Position numbers and translations under genes: made by a program. DNA of 64,000 bases, from assembly GCF_003427025.1 (NCBI RefSeq), contig NZ_QVAI01000003.1:372001-436000 (forward strand). Reading direction: 5' to 3'. Of the stretch, positions 19,176 to 29,579 are shown piece by piece. Source of the stretch: Jiangella endophytica (GTDB lineage Bacteria > Actinomycetota > Actinomycetes > Jiangellales > Jiangellaceae). The first letter of the stretch is position 1, and each line of letters begins with the position of its first letter. The notes under the pieces are model-generated. The model saw nothing but the letters and a program-made list of their open reading frames with translations. It ran no database searches and was not told where the DNA came from.

Positions 19176-19427
19176 ATGGCGCACAACGAGCACGGCCACA
19201 CCCCGGCTGCCTGGACCACGGTCATCCTGATCCTGGCCGGCTTCGTGGTCGGCTGCATCGCCGTCATCCTGCTCAACTGGCCGCTGTTCTGGATCGGCGG
19301 CGTCGGCCTGGTCGTCGTCGGCGGCATCGTCGGCAAGATCATGCAGATGATGGGCCTCGGGCAGCGCGACTCCACGGCCGGTCCCCGGCAGCCCGCCGCG
19401 GTGACGGGCGAGGACACCGTCGGGTAG
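19176..19427 (+). CDS. HGxxPAAW-family small membrane protein
   Basis: 83 residues with the conserved start HGHTPAAWTTVILILAGF and two hydrophobic helices (about residues 13-32 and 36-58), then a short Gln/Pro/Thr-rich tail. The HGxxPAAWT signature marks an actinobacterial family placed between trpE and trpC. The ATG at 19176 is preceded by AGGAG with a rather long spacing; a GTG at 19167 and an ATG at 19137 are possible alternatives in the same frame. No function is known to me. Confidence 0.85.
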   Translation: MAHNEHGHTPAAWTTVILILAGFVVGCIAVILLNWPLFWIGGVGLVVVGGIVGKIMQMMGLGQRDSTAGPRQPAAVTGEDTVG

Positions 19428-19429
19428 CC

Positions 19430-19780
19430 ATGGCGCGTGCCGGCAGGACGACGTCGGACCGGACCCGGGCGGGCCCGCCGATCGTCTCTGTCGCCGGTGT
19501 GACGCTGGACGTCGACCACCGCCGGGTGGCGACGCCGGGCGGGCGCGAGGTCGCGCTGACGCCCTTGCAGGCCGCGCTGCTGGCGCATCTCATGTGCCGG
19601 CCCGGCCGCGTGTGCACGCGCGCGGAGCTGATGTGCCAGGCACTGGGCTATCCGGTGCCGGTCGGCAGCCGCACCGTCGACGTGCACGTCGCGACCCTGC
19701 GCGGCAAGCTCGACGGCGCTCTGACCATCCGGTCGGTACGCGGCGTCGGCTACGCCCTCGACGCCGATCCGGAGGGGTGA
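19430..19780 (+). CDS. Stand-alone OmpR/PhoB-type winged-helix protein
   Basis: 116 residues consisting almost wholly of a Trans_reg_C domain: ALTPLQAALLAHLMCRPGRV, CTRAELMCQALGY, then SRTVDVHVATLRGKL and RSVRGVGYALDAD, all standard for the OmpR recognition helix and wing. There is no receiver domain before it, so it is not a phosphorylation-driven response regulator by itself. It starts 3 nt after the HGxxPAAW stop and precedes trpC, so it may be co-transcribed with trp genes. A role in regulating them is inference only. Confidence 0.8.
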   Translation: MARAGRTTSDRTRAGPPIVSVAGVTLDVDHRRVATPGGREVALTPLQAALLAHLMCRPGRVCTRAELMCQALGYPVPVGSRTVDVHVATLRGKLDGALTIRSVRGVGYALDADPEG

Positions 19781-19897
19781 GCACATGGCCGTCGAGCGTC
19801 CTTCACCGGGGGTATGTCGAGAGCACCCCTCACTCGCCGTTACTCTGGACCAGCCGGGTCGATCGATCCGGGCGGGCGGCACCGGCGAGGGGCGGAG

Positions 19898-20713
19898 ATG
19901 AGCGTTCTCGAAGAGATCATCGACGGGGTACGCACCGACCTGGCCGAACGTGAGAGCCAATGCCCTCTCGATCAGCTGAAAGAGATGGCGGCGAAACAGC
20001 CGCCCGCTCGTGATCCGCTGCCCTTGCTCCGTTCGCCCGGGGTCTCGGTCATCGCAGAGGTGAAACGGTCGAGCCCGTCGCGCGGTTCCCTGGCCGAGAT
20101 CGCCGATCCCGCCGCTCTCGCCGTCGACTACGAGTCCGGCGGCGCCGCGGCCATCAGCGTGCTCACCGAGCGGCGCCGGTTCGGTGGCACCCTCGACGAC
20201 CTCAAGACCGTCCGGGCCGCCGTCGACGCGCCGGTGCTGCGCAAGGACTTCATCGTCACCAGCTACCAGCTGTGGGAGGCACGCGCCTACGGCGCCGACC
20301 TCGCGCTGCTCATCGTCGCGGCGCTCGAGCAGATCGCGCTGGTGAGCCTCATCGAGCGGGCCGAGTCCATCGGGCTGACGCCGCTGGTCGAGGCGCACAC
20401 CGCCGACGAGGTGGCGCGGGCTGCCGACGCCGGTGCGAAGCTCGTCGGCATCAACGCCCGCAACCTCAAGACCCTCGACGTCGACACCACCACGTTCGAG
20501 CGGCTGGCCCCGCTGGTCCCGGACGGCATCGTCAAGATCGCCGAGTCCGGGGTGAAGTCGCCGCGCGACGTCATCGACCTCGCCCGGGCCGGCGCCGACG
20601 CCGTCCTGGTCGGCGAGACGCTGGTCACCGGCAAGGACCCCAGGGCCGCGGTCGCCGACCTCGTGGCCGCCGGCGCCCATCCGGCGCTCAACCGGGGCAG
20701 CCGCCAGGGTTGA
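19898..20713 (+). CDS. trpC: Indole-3-glycerol phosphate synthase
   Basis: Barrel enzyme of 271 residues converting CdRP to indole-3-glycerol phosphate. Catalytic landmarks are [12 protein letters not shown] (Lys), [12 protein letters not shown] (Glu), [13 protein letters not shown] (Lys), [11 protein letters not shown] (Glu), [10 protein letters not shown] (Asn) and [10 protein letters not shown] (Glu). The ATG at 19898 has GAGGGGCGGAG directly before it. The 117-nt leader upstream lacks a tryptophan-rich peptide, so I see no attenuator. The stop lies in the loop of a terminator hairpin. Confidence 0.96.
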   Translation: MSVLEEIIDGVRTDLAERESQCPLDQLKEMAAKQPPARDPLPLLRSPGVSVIAEVKRSSPSRGSLAEIADPAALAVDYESGGAAAISVLTERRRFGGTLDDLKTVRAAVDAPVLRKDFIVTSYQLWEARAYGADLALLIVAALEQIALVSLIERAESIGLTPLVEAHTADEVARAADAGAKLVGINARNLKTLDVDTTTFERLAPLVPDGIVKIAESGVKSPRDVIDLARAGADAVLVGETLVTGKDPRAAVADLVAAGAHPALNRGSRQG

Positions 20714-20724
20714 CGGCTGCCCCG
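20693..20724. terminator. Bidirectional terminator between trpC and GMC gene
   Basis: Arms CGGGGCAGCCG (20693-20703) and CGGCTGCCCCG (20714-20724), perfect 11 bp with a 10-nt loop that contains the trpC stop. The downstream gene converges, so it can serve both strands. Confidence 0.75.
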
Positions 20725-20728
20725 CCGG

Positions 20729-22514
20729 TCACGCGAGCGAGCGGGCTCGCAGACCGTCGGTGACCCGTGGGTCGGTGGACACCACCGGCGACTCCGTGCG
20801 CACCCAGGGGTCGCCGCCGAAGTAGGTCCGGAAGATCTTCTCCGCGGTCCGGGTGGCCAGCGCCTGCGAGGTCAGCGTCGGATTCGGGCCGCCGAGGGAG
20901 TTGGCCAGCGCCGAGTTGTCCGCCACGAACAGCCGCTTCACCCCGCGGGCCTCGGCGTTCGCGTCCAGGACGGAGTCGGCCTCGGACACGCCCATGCGCA
21001 TCGACGACTGCACGTGCAGCAGCAGCGGCGGCCAGTCGACCCGGATCACCTTGCGGGCGCCGGCCGCGCGCAGCGTCTCGGCCGCCCGGGCGGAGACGAA
21101 CTCGCGGTTGCGCAGCGTCCGCGCAGACCGTTTGCGCTGGTGGAAAGCGACCTTCGGCACCGGGCCGTGCTCGTCGGCGGGCAGCGCGGACAGGGTGACG
21201 CGGTTCTGCGCCTCGACGTCGTCGTCGGTGATGACGAGGATGTTCAGCAGGCGGTCGACGCCGTTCATCAGCGCGTCCTTGAGCTCCGGGCCGATCATCC
21301 GGCCGGCCGCGCCGTCCCACGGGCCGGTCGGGCCGCGTCCGTTGCCGTAATGGCCGCGGATCCCGCTGTCGGAGAAGACGGCGGCGAACTGCTGCAGGCC
21401 GGGCGTGAGCCCGACGTTCTCCATGCCGCCGCGGCCGGGGAACTCCGCCCGGGCCGCCGACGCGGCGCCTCGGCTGGACCCGGTGTTCTCGTCGAACAGC
21501 CCGATGACCCAGTCGAAGAAGTGGTCGGTGTAGCCGCGGCCGACCCAGTCGTTCGGGGTTCGGCAGCCGGCTGTTCAGCCACAGCCGCGGGCTCTCCGTG
21601 CAACCGGCGGCCAGTACGACCACGCGGGCGTCCTCGCGGTGCGTGTCGCCGGTCGCGCCATCGCGCCAGGTCACGCCCGTCGCCACGGTCTCGCCGTCGC
21701 GCTCCTCGCTGTGGATCCGGGTGACGACGGCGTCGGCCCGCAGTTCGGCGGCCCGCCCGCCCGCCGCCCAGCTGTCGGCCGTCAGCGCCATCGGCACGTA
21801 GCTGTTGTCCGTGGACCGCTTCGCTGCCAGGTTCCTCGGCGCGCCGGCCGGCTTGCTGCAGCCCTGCATGCAGTAGCCGCAGAACGTGCAGCCGGTCGCC
21901 TCGGGATAGCGCAGTCGCGGGTCGTCGCGCCCGGTCACTTTGCCGGCGAACCCGCCCGGCTGCAGGATCGCGTTCTCCTGCGGCCGGAACGAGTCCTCCG
22001 TCGTCGTCTTCGTGGTCTGCACCGGCAGCCCGATGCCCTCGCAGCCGCGGAAGAACACCTGCTCCTTCGTGCCCATGGCGGCGGTCTGGACCGGCAGCGT
22101 CGCCTCGACCCACTCGAAGTACGGCACCAGCTCCTCGTAGCCGAACGGGAACAGGTGGGCGGTGTCGTAGGCGTCGCGGTCCGGGCCGTCGTAGCCCTGG
22201 AACACGCCGGGGTAGGCGCGCGGACAGTTGCCGAAGTAGTGCTGCGTGGTGCCGCCGACGCCGGACAGCTGCCAGATGAACGAGTTCTGCGGCGTCTCGC
22301 GGTACCACGCCGGCGATTCGCGGTCGGACGGCCCGAACCGCAGGAACCCGGTGAGCGGGTTGTTGGCGTCGTTCTCGTAGTGCGTCCACTCGCGAGCCGG
22401 GTCGGCGTGGCGCGGCCCGGCCTCCAGCACCAGGACGTCCAGGCCGCGGGCGGCCAGCTCCTTCGCGACGACGGGCCCGCCGCCGCCCGCGCCGATGACG
22501 ATGACGTCGCGCAT
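20729..22514 (-). pseudogene. GMC-family oxidoreductase, frameshifted
   Basis: FAD-dependent alcohol/sugar oxidoreductase. The N-terminal frame starts MRDVIVIGAGGGGPVVAKEL (dinucleotide-binding), has WQLSGVGGTTQHYFGNCPR and the Cys cluster CTFCGYCMQGC, and reaches LWLNSRLPNP. A one-base shift at 21551-21560 is then needed to continue NDWVGRGYTDHFFDW into the second frame, which carries LLLHVQSSMRMG and NPTLTSQALATRTAEKI of the GMC C-terminal domain. With the shift repaired the protein is about 595 residues and complete. Either a recent pseudogene or a sequencing error. It is coupled by 1 nt to the Tat-exported protein upstream, which suggests a two-subunit dehydrogenase. Confidence 0.8.
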
Positions 22515-23422
22515 CAGGCCTCCACCTCGGTGCGTCCCTCGTAGTAGCCGATGAAGTCGGCCCAGCCGTCGACGACGCCGTCGGGCTGGTAGCCGGACAG
22601 CTCCCAGCCGACCGGCCGCTCCGTCACCGTCCGCCGGGCGCCGTCGTACACGCCCCACTCGTTGTAGGAGCCGAACGCGGAGAACTCGAGCAGCGCACCG
22701 GCCAGGAACCGCAGCAGCCCGCTGATCGACGAACGCAGCGGCTCCGGCAGCCCGGCGTCCAGCAGCGCCACCAGGGCGGCGTCCGGGCCCTCCAGCAGCT
22801 CGAATGCGGAGGCCTTCTCATCCAGCGAGAGCCGCGCGAACGGTGACAGGAACGGCCCGTTCAGCGCCAGCGGGTTCACCTGGGTCGCGACGACGTTCAG
22901 CAGCAGCGCCACGACCAGCGACAACGGCAGTGCGTCGTCGTTCTCCAGCAGCTGCTGGAGCACGCGGTCCAGCGTCCACACCGGCGGGAACAGCGGCGGC
23001 AGCAGCCCAGGTGGCAGCGGCAGCCCGATGTCGTCGACGGCGGTCGCCAGCGCGGCGGCCAGGGGAGTGGCCAGCTGGTCCGGGAACGGCACGAAGCCGT
23101 CCAGCGCGGCGATCATGAAGTCGTCGCCGCGGGCCTCCAGCGCGCCCGGCTCGTCGCGCGGCGTCCCCTGGGCCCGCGAGTACGCGTCCGGGCCGGGGCA
23201 GACCATGACGACCAGCCCGCGGAGGGTGTCACGCGACAGTTCGGCGAGAACCGGGCGGAGCAGGCCGACGAGCGGCGAGAGCGCGGCCGGGGGAGCGGCC
23301 GCGGAGGGCGCCGCGAGCGCGGGGATCGCCGCCGCCGCGCCGAGCACCCCCATCCGGGCGAGGAACGCGCGACGGCCGAGGTCGCGGCTGGGCACGGACA
23401 TGGGTGCCTCTCTGGTCGTCAT
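22514..23422 (-). CDS. Tat-signal protein, presumed partner of the GMC oxidoreductase
   Basis: About 302 residues. The twin-arginine signal LGRRAFLARMG is followed by a hydrophobic Ala-rich stretch and an ASA/AAAP cleavage region, so it is exported folded. The rest is rich in Leu/Pro helices (GLPLPPGLLPPLFPP) and ends FIGYYEGRTEVEA. By context it may correspond to the small subunit (gluconate 2-dehydrogenase subunit 3-like) that carries GMC dehydrogenases across the membrane, but I cannot confirm the fold. Starts at 23428 (GTG), 23422 (ATG) and 23401 (ATG, good GAGAGG site) are all possible. The stop overlaps the GMC start (TGATG). Confidence 0.7.
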   Translation of the reverse strand: MTTREAPMSVPSRDLGRRAFLARMGVLGAAAAIPALAAPSAAAPPAALSPLVGLLRPVLAELSRDTLRGLVVMVCPGPDAYSRAQGTPRDEPGALEARGDDFMIAALDGFVPFPDQLATPLAAALATAVDDIGLPLPPGLLPPLFPPVWTLDRVLQQLLENDDALPLSLVVALLLNVVATQVNPLALNGPFLSPFARLSLDEKASAFELLEGPDAALVALLDAGLPEPLRSSISGLLRFLAGALLEFSAFGSYNEWGVYDGARRTVTERPVGWELSGYQPDGVVDGWADFIGYYEGRTEVEA

Positions 23423-23428
23423 TGACAC

Positions 23429-23631
23429 TCAACCCTCGGGTCACGAACTGTTACTCGCGGGTAATGGGGGCTGGAACGTAACGACGGCACTGACGCAGCG
23501 TCAAGCGGTTCGGCAAAAGCGAACGCGATTGGGGCCGTGTCCACCGGCTGCGATACCGTCACGGGTGACGGCGCACGCTGCGCTCCCGTCACCTGTCAGC
23601 CATCTCTGCCACGCATCGAGGAGCTACTCGG
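23429..23631. promoter_or_regulatory. trpBA leader region
   Basis: The 203-nt divergent gap between the Tat-signal gene and trpB. It holds the palindrome TGACGCAGCGTCA (23491-23503), a possible operator, and a short hairpin CCGTCAC-GG-GTGACGG near 23567-23582. No tryptophan-rich leader peptide was found in any plus-strand frame. Confidence 0.35.
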
Positions 23632-24878
<1,247 letters not shown>

Positions 24879-24882
<4 letters not shown>

Positions 24883-25673
24883 GCACGACGGTCGCGTTCG
24901 AGAAGGCGCGCGCCGAGGGCCGCGCCGCCCTGGTCGGCTACCTGCCGGCCGGCTACCCCAGCGTCGACGGTTCCATCACGGCCATCCGGGCCATGGTCGA
25001 GGCCGGCGTCGACGCCGTCGAGATCGGGCTGCCCTACAGCGACCCGCTCATCGACGGCCCGGTCATCCAGAGCGCCGTCGACGCCGCGCTGAAGGCCGGC
25101 ACCACCACGACCGACGTGCTGCGCGTCGTCGAGGCGGTCGCCGCCACCGGCGCGCCCGCCGTCGTCATGTCGTACTGGAACCCGCTCGACCGCTACGGCG
25201 CGGCGGCGTTCGCCCGCGACCTCGCGGCGGCCGGTGGGTCCGGTGTCATCACGCCCGACCTCACGCCCGATGCCGACGACTCCTGGATCCCGGCGGCCCG
25301 CGAGCACGGCCTCGACACCGTGTTCCTGGTCGCGCCGTCGTCCACCGACGAACGCATCGCCATGACGACGTCGGCCTGCCGCGGCTTCGTCTACGCCACG
25401 TCCGTCATGGGCGTCACCGGAACCCGTGCGCAGGTGGGTGACGCCGCGGCCGGGCTGGTCGCGCGGACGAAGGCGACGACGGATCTCCCGGTCGCGGTCG
25501 GGCTGGGCGTCTCCAACGGCGCGCAGGCGGCCGAGATCGCCGCGTTCGCCGACGGCGTCGTCGCCGGTTCCGCGTTCGTCCGCCGGCTGCTCGAGGCCAC
25601 CGATCTCGCCGCCGGGGTCGCGTCCGTCGCCGAACTGGCCGCCGACCTCGCCGGGGGAGTGCGTGCGCGCTGA
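24879..25673 (+). CDS. trpA: Tryptophan synthase alpha chain
   Basis: Barrel subunit of 264 residues that cleaves indole-3-glycerol phosphate and channels indole to TrpB. The catalytic Glu and Asp lie in [60 protein letters not shown] and [12 protein letters not shown] are family motifs. The GTG start lies in the GTGA overlap with trpB, and the stop overlaps the next gene by 1 nt, so a DsbA-like protein is co-translated. Confidence 0.97.
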
Positions 25674-26455
25674 TGGCCAGTAGGCGAGACGACGACCACC
25701 CGCCGCCGGCCCGGGGCTCGAAGAGGGAGGCGGCCCGGCAGCGGGCTGCGGAGCTGCGCAAGGAGGCCGAGGCCAAGGCGCTGGCCGAACGCCGGCGCGA
25801 GCGGTTCCTCCGGGCCGGTATCTCCGTCGGCATCCTGGTGGTCGTCGCGGTCATCGCGATCGTGCTGGTCAATCGGTCGACGCAGGGGCCCGAGGGCACC
25901 GGCGCCATCCCTTCGGGCGCCGTCGACGACGGCACCGGCGTGGCCGTGGGCGAGGCGGACGCGCCGGTCACCATCGACTACTGGTTCGACTTCCAGTGCC
26001 CGTTCTGCGGCCAGTTCGAGGCCGAGAACGGTCCGGTGCTGGAAGAGCTGACCACCGCCGGCACCGCTCGCGTCGTCTACCACCCGGCGGCGTTCCTCGG
26101 CGACGAGTCCGACCGCGCGAGCAACGCGTTCGGCTGCGCCGTCGACGCCGGCCGGCCGGTCGAGTACCTCACCGAACTGTTCTCGAACCAGCCCCAGGAG
26201 GGTTCCGGCGGCTACACGACGGACGACCTGCTGGCGGCCGGTCAGGCGGTCGGCCTCGACGACGCGGTGTTCGAGTCGTGCGTCCGCGACGGCACCTACG
26301 CCGACTGGGGCCGCCACGTCCTCGACGCCTTCCGCGCCGAGGGCCTCGAGGCGACCCCGTCGGTGCTGCTGAACGGCCAGGCCCTGGAGAACCCCGCGGC
26401 CATGAGCGCCGACGAGTTCCGCGCGGCCGTCGAGGCCGCCGTGACGACATCGTGA
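25673..26455 (+). CDS. DsbA-family membrane-anchored thiol oxidoreductase (CPFC)
   Basis: 260 residues: a charged cytoplasmic N-terminus with a predicted helix rich in Arg/Glu (about 15-45), one membrane segment (about 46-68), then an extracytoplasmic thioredoxin fold with active site FQCPFCGQFE and the cis-proline loop EATPSVLLNG. This matches Thioredoxin_4/DsbA proteins thought to form or isomerise disulfides in exported proteins. It overlaps trpA by 1 nt and is the first of two related genes before lgt, a conserved actinobacterial arrangement. Confidence 0.88.
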   Translation: MASRRDDDHPPPARGSKREAARQRAAELRKEAEAKALAERRRERFLRAGISVGILVVVAVIAIVLVNRSTQGPEGTGAIPSGAVDDGTGVAVGEADAPVTIDYWFDFQCPFCGQFEAENGPVLEELTTAGTARVVYHPAAFLGDESDRASNAFGCAVDAGRPVEYLTELFSNQPQEGSGGYTTDDLLAAGQAVGLDDAVFESCVRDGTYADWGRHVLDAFRAEGLEATPSVLLNGQALENPAAMSADEFRAAVEAAVTTS

Positions 26456-26543
26456 TGACAGTGGCCGGAACTCACGTCATGGTCAATGAAGTTGTACCCT
26501 CGTCAATCCCCGTGAACTCACCCGTGTCGAAGGAAGCCCATCG

Positions 26544-27386
26544 ATGAGCAGCAAGAAGGCCGAGGCCCGCGAGCGCATCAAAGCGATGCGCGAGGAGCAG
26601 GCGCGCCAGGACAAGCGGCGCGAGCGCATGATGCGCTACGGCGTGGCGGTGGCCATCGTGGCCGCGGTCGCGATCATCGCGGTCGCCGTTGCGGCCAGCC
26701 GCGGAGGCAGCGACGGCCCGGTCGCGGTGCCCGAGGCCGTGGGCTCCGGCAACGGCCAGGTCATCGAGGGCGACGGCGGCGGCATCCTGGTCGGCGACGC
26801 CGGCGCGCCCGTCACCATCGACTACTGGATGGACTTCCTGTGCCCGCACTGCGCCGACTTCGAGTCGGCCAACGGCGCCGCCATCCAGTCGCTGGTCGAC
26901 TCCGGCCAGGCCAACATCGTCTACCACCCGCTCGACTTCACCGGCGCCGTCTACTCGCGCCGGGCGAACAACGCGTTCGCCTGCGCCGCGCAGGAGGGCC
27001 AGGCCGCGGAGTTCAAGAGCGCCGCGTTCGCGGCCGCCGGCACGCAGTGGTCCACCAGCTCGCTGGTCGACCTCGGTGAGCAGATCGGCATCGGCGGCGA
27101 CTACGAGGGCTGTGTCCGCGACGACGACTTCGAGGACTGGGCGGCCGCCGTGCCCGAGTCGGCCCGCGACCACGAGATCACCGGCACCCCGACGGTGTTC
27201 CTCAACGGCGAGCCGCTCGACTCCACCCAGTGGACGCCCGAGGGCATCAACGCCGCTGTGGCGACCGTCGCCGCCGGCGGCAGCGTCGCCACCCCCGCCC
27301 CGGACGCCAACGCCACGACGCCGCCGGCCACCCCGCCGGCCACGCCGCCCGCGGCCGAGACGCCCAACCCGTCCGCCACTCAGTGA
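26544..27386 (+). CDS. DsbA-family membrane-anchored thiol oxidoreductase (CPHC)
   Basis: Paralogue of the preceding gene, 280 residues. A basic N-terminal stretch ([19 protein letters not shown]), one membrane helix (about 30-51), then a DsbA-like domain with active site [10 protein letters not shown] and cis-proline loop [10 protein letters not shown]. The CPHC dipeptide is the classical DsbA pair, which favours an oxidase role. A Pro/Ala/Thr-rich tail follows the domain. The ATG at 26544 lies within 90 nt of the previous stop. Confidence 0.88.
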   Translation: MSSKKAEARERIKAMREEQARQDKRRERMMRYGVAVAIVAAVAIIAVAVAASRGGSDGPVAVPEAVGSGNGQVIEGDGGGILVGDAGAPVTIDYWMDFLCPHCADFESANGAAIQSLVDSGQANIVYHPLDFTGAVYSRRANNAFACAAQEGQAAEFKSAAFAAAGTQWSTSSLVDLGEQIGIGGDYEGCVRDDDFEDWAAAVPESARDHEITGTPTVFLNGEPLDSTQWTPEGINAAVATVAAGGSVATPAPDANATTPPATPPATPPAAETPNPSATQ

Positions 27387-27440
27387 TCTGGAGCACACCG
27401 CGATGACGCACCGGTTCGACCGGTCCGGTACGGTTCGCCT

Positions 27441-28985
27441 GTGATCGCGACGCCGGCCGTGGTGCCCACCTTCATTCCCAGCCCGAGCAGCAGTTCCATC
27501 GACATCCTCGGGTTCGAGCTGAGGGCGTACGCCCTGTGCATCATGGCCGGCATCGTGCTCGCGATCTGGCTCGGCAACCGACGCTGGCTCGCCCGTGGCG
27601 GCGAAGCCGGCGTCGTCGCCGACGTCGCGGTGTGGGCGGTGCCGTTCGGCATCATCGGCGGCCGCATCTACCACGTCATCACCGACAACCAGCTCTACTT
27701 CCGCGAGGGCCGCGACCCCTGGCAGGCGCTGGAGATCTGGCGGGGCGGCCTGGGCATCTGGGGCGCCATCGCCATGGGCGGCCTCGGGGTCTGGATCGCC
27801 TGCCGCCGGCGCGGCGTCCCGTTCGCCGCCATGGCCGACGCGCTGGCCCCCGGCATCCTGTTCGCCCAGGCCATCGGCCGGTGGGGCAACTGGTTCAACC
27901 AGGAGCTGTTCGGCCGTCCCACCGACCTGCCGTGGGGCCTGGAGATCGATCCCGCCCATCGGCCCGACGGTTACGCCGACGTCGCGACCTTCCAGCCGAC
28001 GTTCCTGTATGAGTCGCTGTGGGCCGTCGCGCTGGCCTTCCTGCTGCTGTGGCTCGACAAGCGGTACACCATCGGTTACGGCCGCCTGTTCGCCCTTTAC
28101 GTGGCCGGCTACACGCTGGGCCGCGGTTTCTGGGAGTACCTGCGCATCGACCCCGCCAACCACCTGTTCGGCGTCCGCGTGAACCTGTGGGTGAGCGGGC
28201 TGATCTTCGTCGCGGCCGTGGCGTACTTCTTCTGGTCGCTCAAGCGGCACCCGGGACGGGAGGACCCCGAGGCGCTGCGCGGCTTCTACGACCAGCCCGA
28301 CCCGTTCGACGACAAGGCCAAGGCCGAGGACGAGACGCCCATCACGCTGCCGGACGACGAGCCGGAGGACGGCGCGAAGGACGAGAAGCCCGCGGCTGAG
28401 GAGAAGTCCGCCGACGCCGGGAAGCCGGCGGAGGACAAGCCGGGCGAAGAGAAGCCTGCCGAGGACAAGCCCGCCGACGCCGGGAAGCCGGCCGAGGTGA
28501 CGGCCGACGCCGGGAAACCGGCGGAGGACAAGGCGGCGGAGGACAATCCGGCCGCGGCCAAGAAGACCAGCGCCGCCGTCGCGTCCGCCCCGGCGCGGAC
28601 GACGGCCAAGACCACCGCGGCCAAGAAGACCACGACCGCCAAGAAGGCGCCGGCCAAGAAGGCCGCCACCGAGCCGGCGGCGAAGAAGGCCGCGGCCAAG
28701 AAGACCACGGCCGCGACGACGGCGACGACGGCCAAGAAGGCGCCGGCGAAGAAGGTCGCCGACGCCGAGGCAGCCGCCGCTCCGTCGAAGGCCACGGCGG
28801 CGAAGAAGACGACGACAGCCAAGAAGACCCCGGCCAAGACGACGACCGCCAAGAAGGCACCCGCCAAGAAGGCACCGGCCAAGAAGGCACCCGCCAAGAA
28901 GGCGACGGCCGCCCAGGCACCGGCGGAGGCACCGGCGGAGACACCGGCCGCCGACTCGACCAGTACGCCCGCCAGCGGCAGCTGA
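27441..28985 (+). CDS. lgt: Prolipoprotein diacylglyceryl transferase with long Lys/Ala tail
   Basis: Transfers diacylglycerol from phosphatidylglycerol to the lipobox cysteine of prolipoproteins, the first step of lipoprotein maturation. Residues 1-275 are standard Lgt with about seven membrane segments; the signature [13 protein letters not shown] and the PTFLYESLW and [10 protein letters not shown] motifs are present. Residues about 285-514 form a disordered tail, first acidic ([14 protein letters not shown]), then packed with AKKTT, APAKK and AAKK repeats like histone H1/HupB tails. At 514 residues it is far longer than the usual 270-330. The lipoproteins in this window are among its presumed clients. 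Confidence 0.95.
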   Translation: MIATPAVVPTFIPSPSSSSIDILGFELRAYALCIMAGIVLAIWLGNRRWLARGGEAGVVADVAVWAVPFGIIGGRIYHVITDNQLYFREGRDPWQALEIWRGGLGIWGAIAMGGLGVWIACRRRGVPFAAMADALAPGILFAQAIGRWGNWFNQELFGRPTDLPWGLEIDPAHRPDGYADVATFQPTFLYESLWAVALAFLLLWLDKRYTIGYGRLFALYVAGYTLGRGFWEYLRIDPANHLFGVRVNLWVSGLIFVAAVAYFFWSLKRHPGREDPEALRGFYDQPDPFDDKAKAEDETPITLPDDEPEDGAKDEKPAAEEKSADAGKPAEDKPGEEKPAEDKPADAGKPAEVTADAGKPAEDKAAEDNPAAAKKTSAAVASAPARTTAKTTAAKKTTTAKKAPAKKAATEPAAKKAAAKKTTAATTATTAKKAPAKKVADAEAAAAPSKATAAKKTTTAKKTPAKTTTAKKAPAKKAPAKKAPAKKATAAQAPAEAPAETPAADSTSTPASGS

Positions 28986-29133
28986 CGCGCGCGTCGGGTC
29001 ACGTCGGGCAGGGCTTCCGTTCGCAGGGGCCTGCCCCGTTGGCCGGTCCCCGTGAAGGCAGCATCAGGGGGCCGGCCCAGAGATGGGCCCCGGCAGTCCT
29101 GCTCGCTGGTGGTGCCGGTCCGCTGGCCGCTCG

Positions 29134-29241
29134 CTCCATGATCATCAAGGATCTGGTGCGTGATGACGCCGCGCATCCTTGTTGATCATGGAGAAGCGCA
29201 GCCTTCCGGCGTTCCGGAACCCGCATTTCTCCATGATCAAC
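29134..29241. repeat. Three-part inverted repeat with mutually exclusive hairpins
   Basis: Element A (29134-29152, CTCCATGATCATCAAGGAT) is complementary to B (29175-29193) with one mismatch. B extended (29181-29195, GTTGATCATGGAGAA) is perfectly complementary to C (29227-29241). B can pair with A or with C but not both. A related ATGATCAACAG copy lies near 29415 and another relative at 11185. The whole 28986-29579 spacer holds no gene that I can support. Confidence 0.75.
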
Positions 29242-29502
29242 AGTGGCTGCCGCGAACATCGCGACGTGTTACGTCACGAAACGGCCACGAACCGCGCTCG
29301 CCACGCCGGGCGTGGCGACGTTCACAACTGCGTGGACGTCAATGTACTTGTACGGTTCGACAGTCCGCTGACCTGACGATCTGCGGCAACGACCGGTCAT
29401 CGGTGGAGAATCCGATGATCAACAGCGGGTTCGCGTCTGTGCCTATCGGCACCGTCGCCGATATCATGGAGAGACGCGACAACACACGACGGCCGAAGTG
29501 TT

Positions 29503-29518
29503 GTAATCTCCACGAAAC
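29503..29518 (+). promoter_or_regulatory. Possible GlnR half-box upstream of gltB
   Basis: GTAAT-N6-GAAAC fits the gTnAc-n6-GaAAc half of the actinobacterial GlnR consensus closely, 61 nt before the gltB start. A similar GTTAC-N5-GAAAC at 29268-29282 has the wrong spacing. GlnR control of gltBD would make sense biologically, but the match is only a half site. Confidence 0.3.
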
Positions 29519-29579
29519 TTCACGCACGGGCCAGAGCCGTCCCTGCACCCGCCGCCAGTCTGACGACGACGGGAGTGCC

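Noticed and set aside
19785-19901. A short frame before trpC as a tryptophan attenuator leader
   Set aside because: It starts at an ATG and overlaps trpC by ATGA, but contains no tryptophan codon, and no terminator/antiterminator pair is visible.
28340-28985. The repetitive lgt tail as a tandem repeat array or a separate gene
   Set aside because: It is in frame with Lgt with no stop or start between, and the repeats are imperfect at the DNA level, so it is a low-complexity protein tail.
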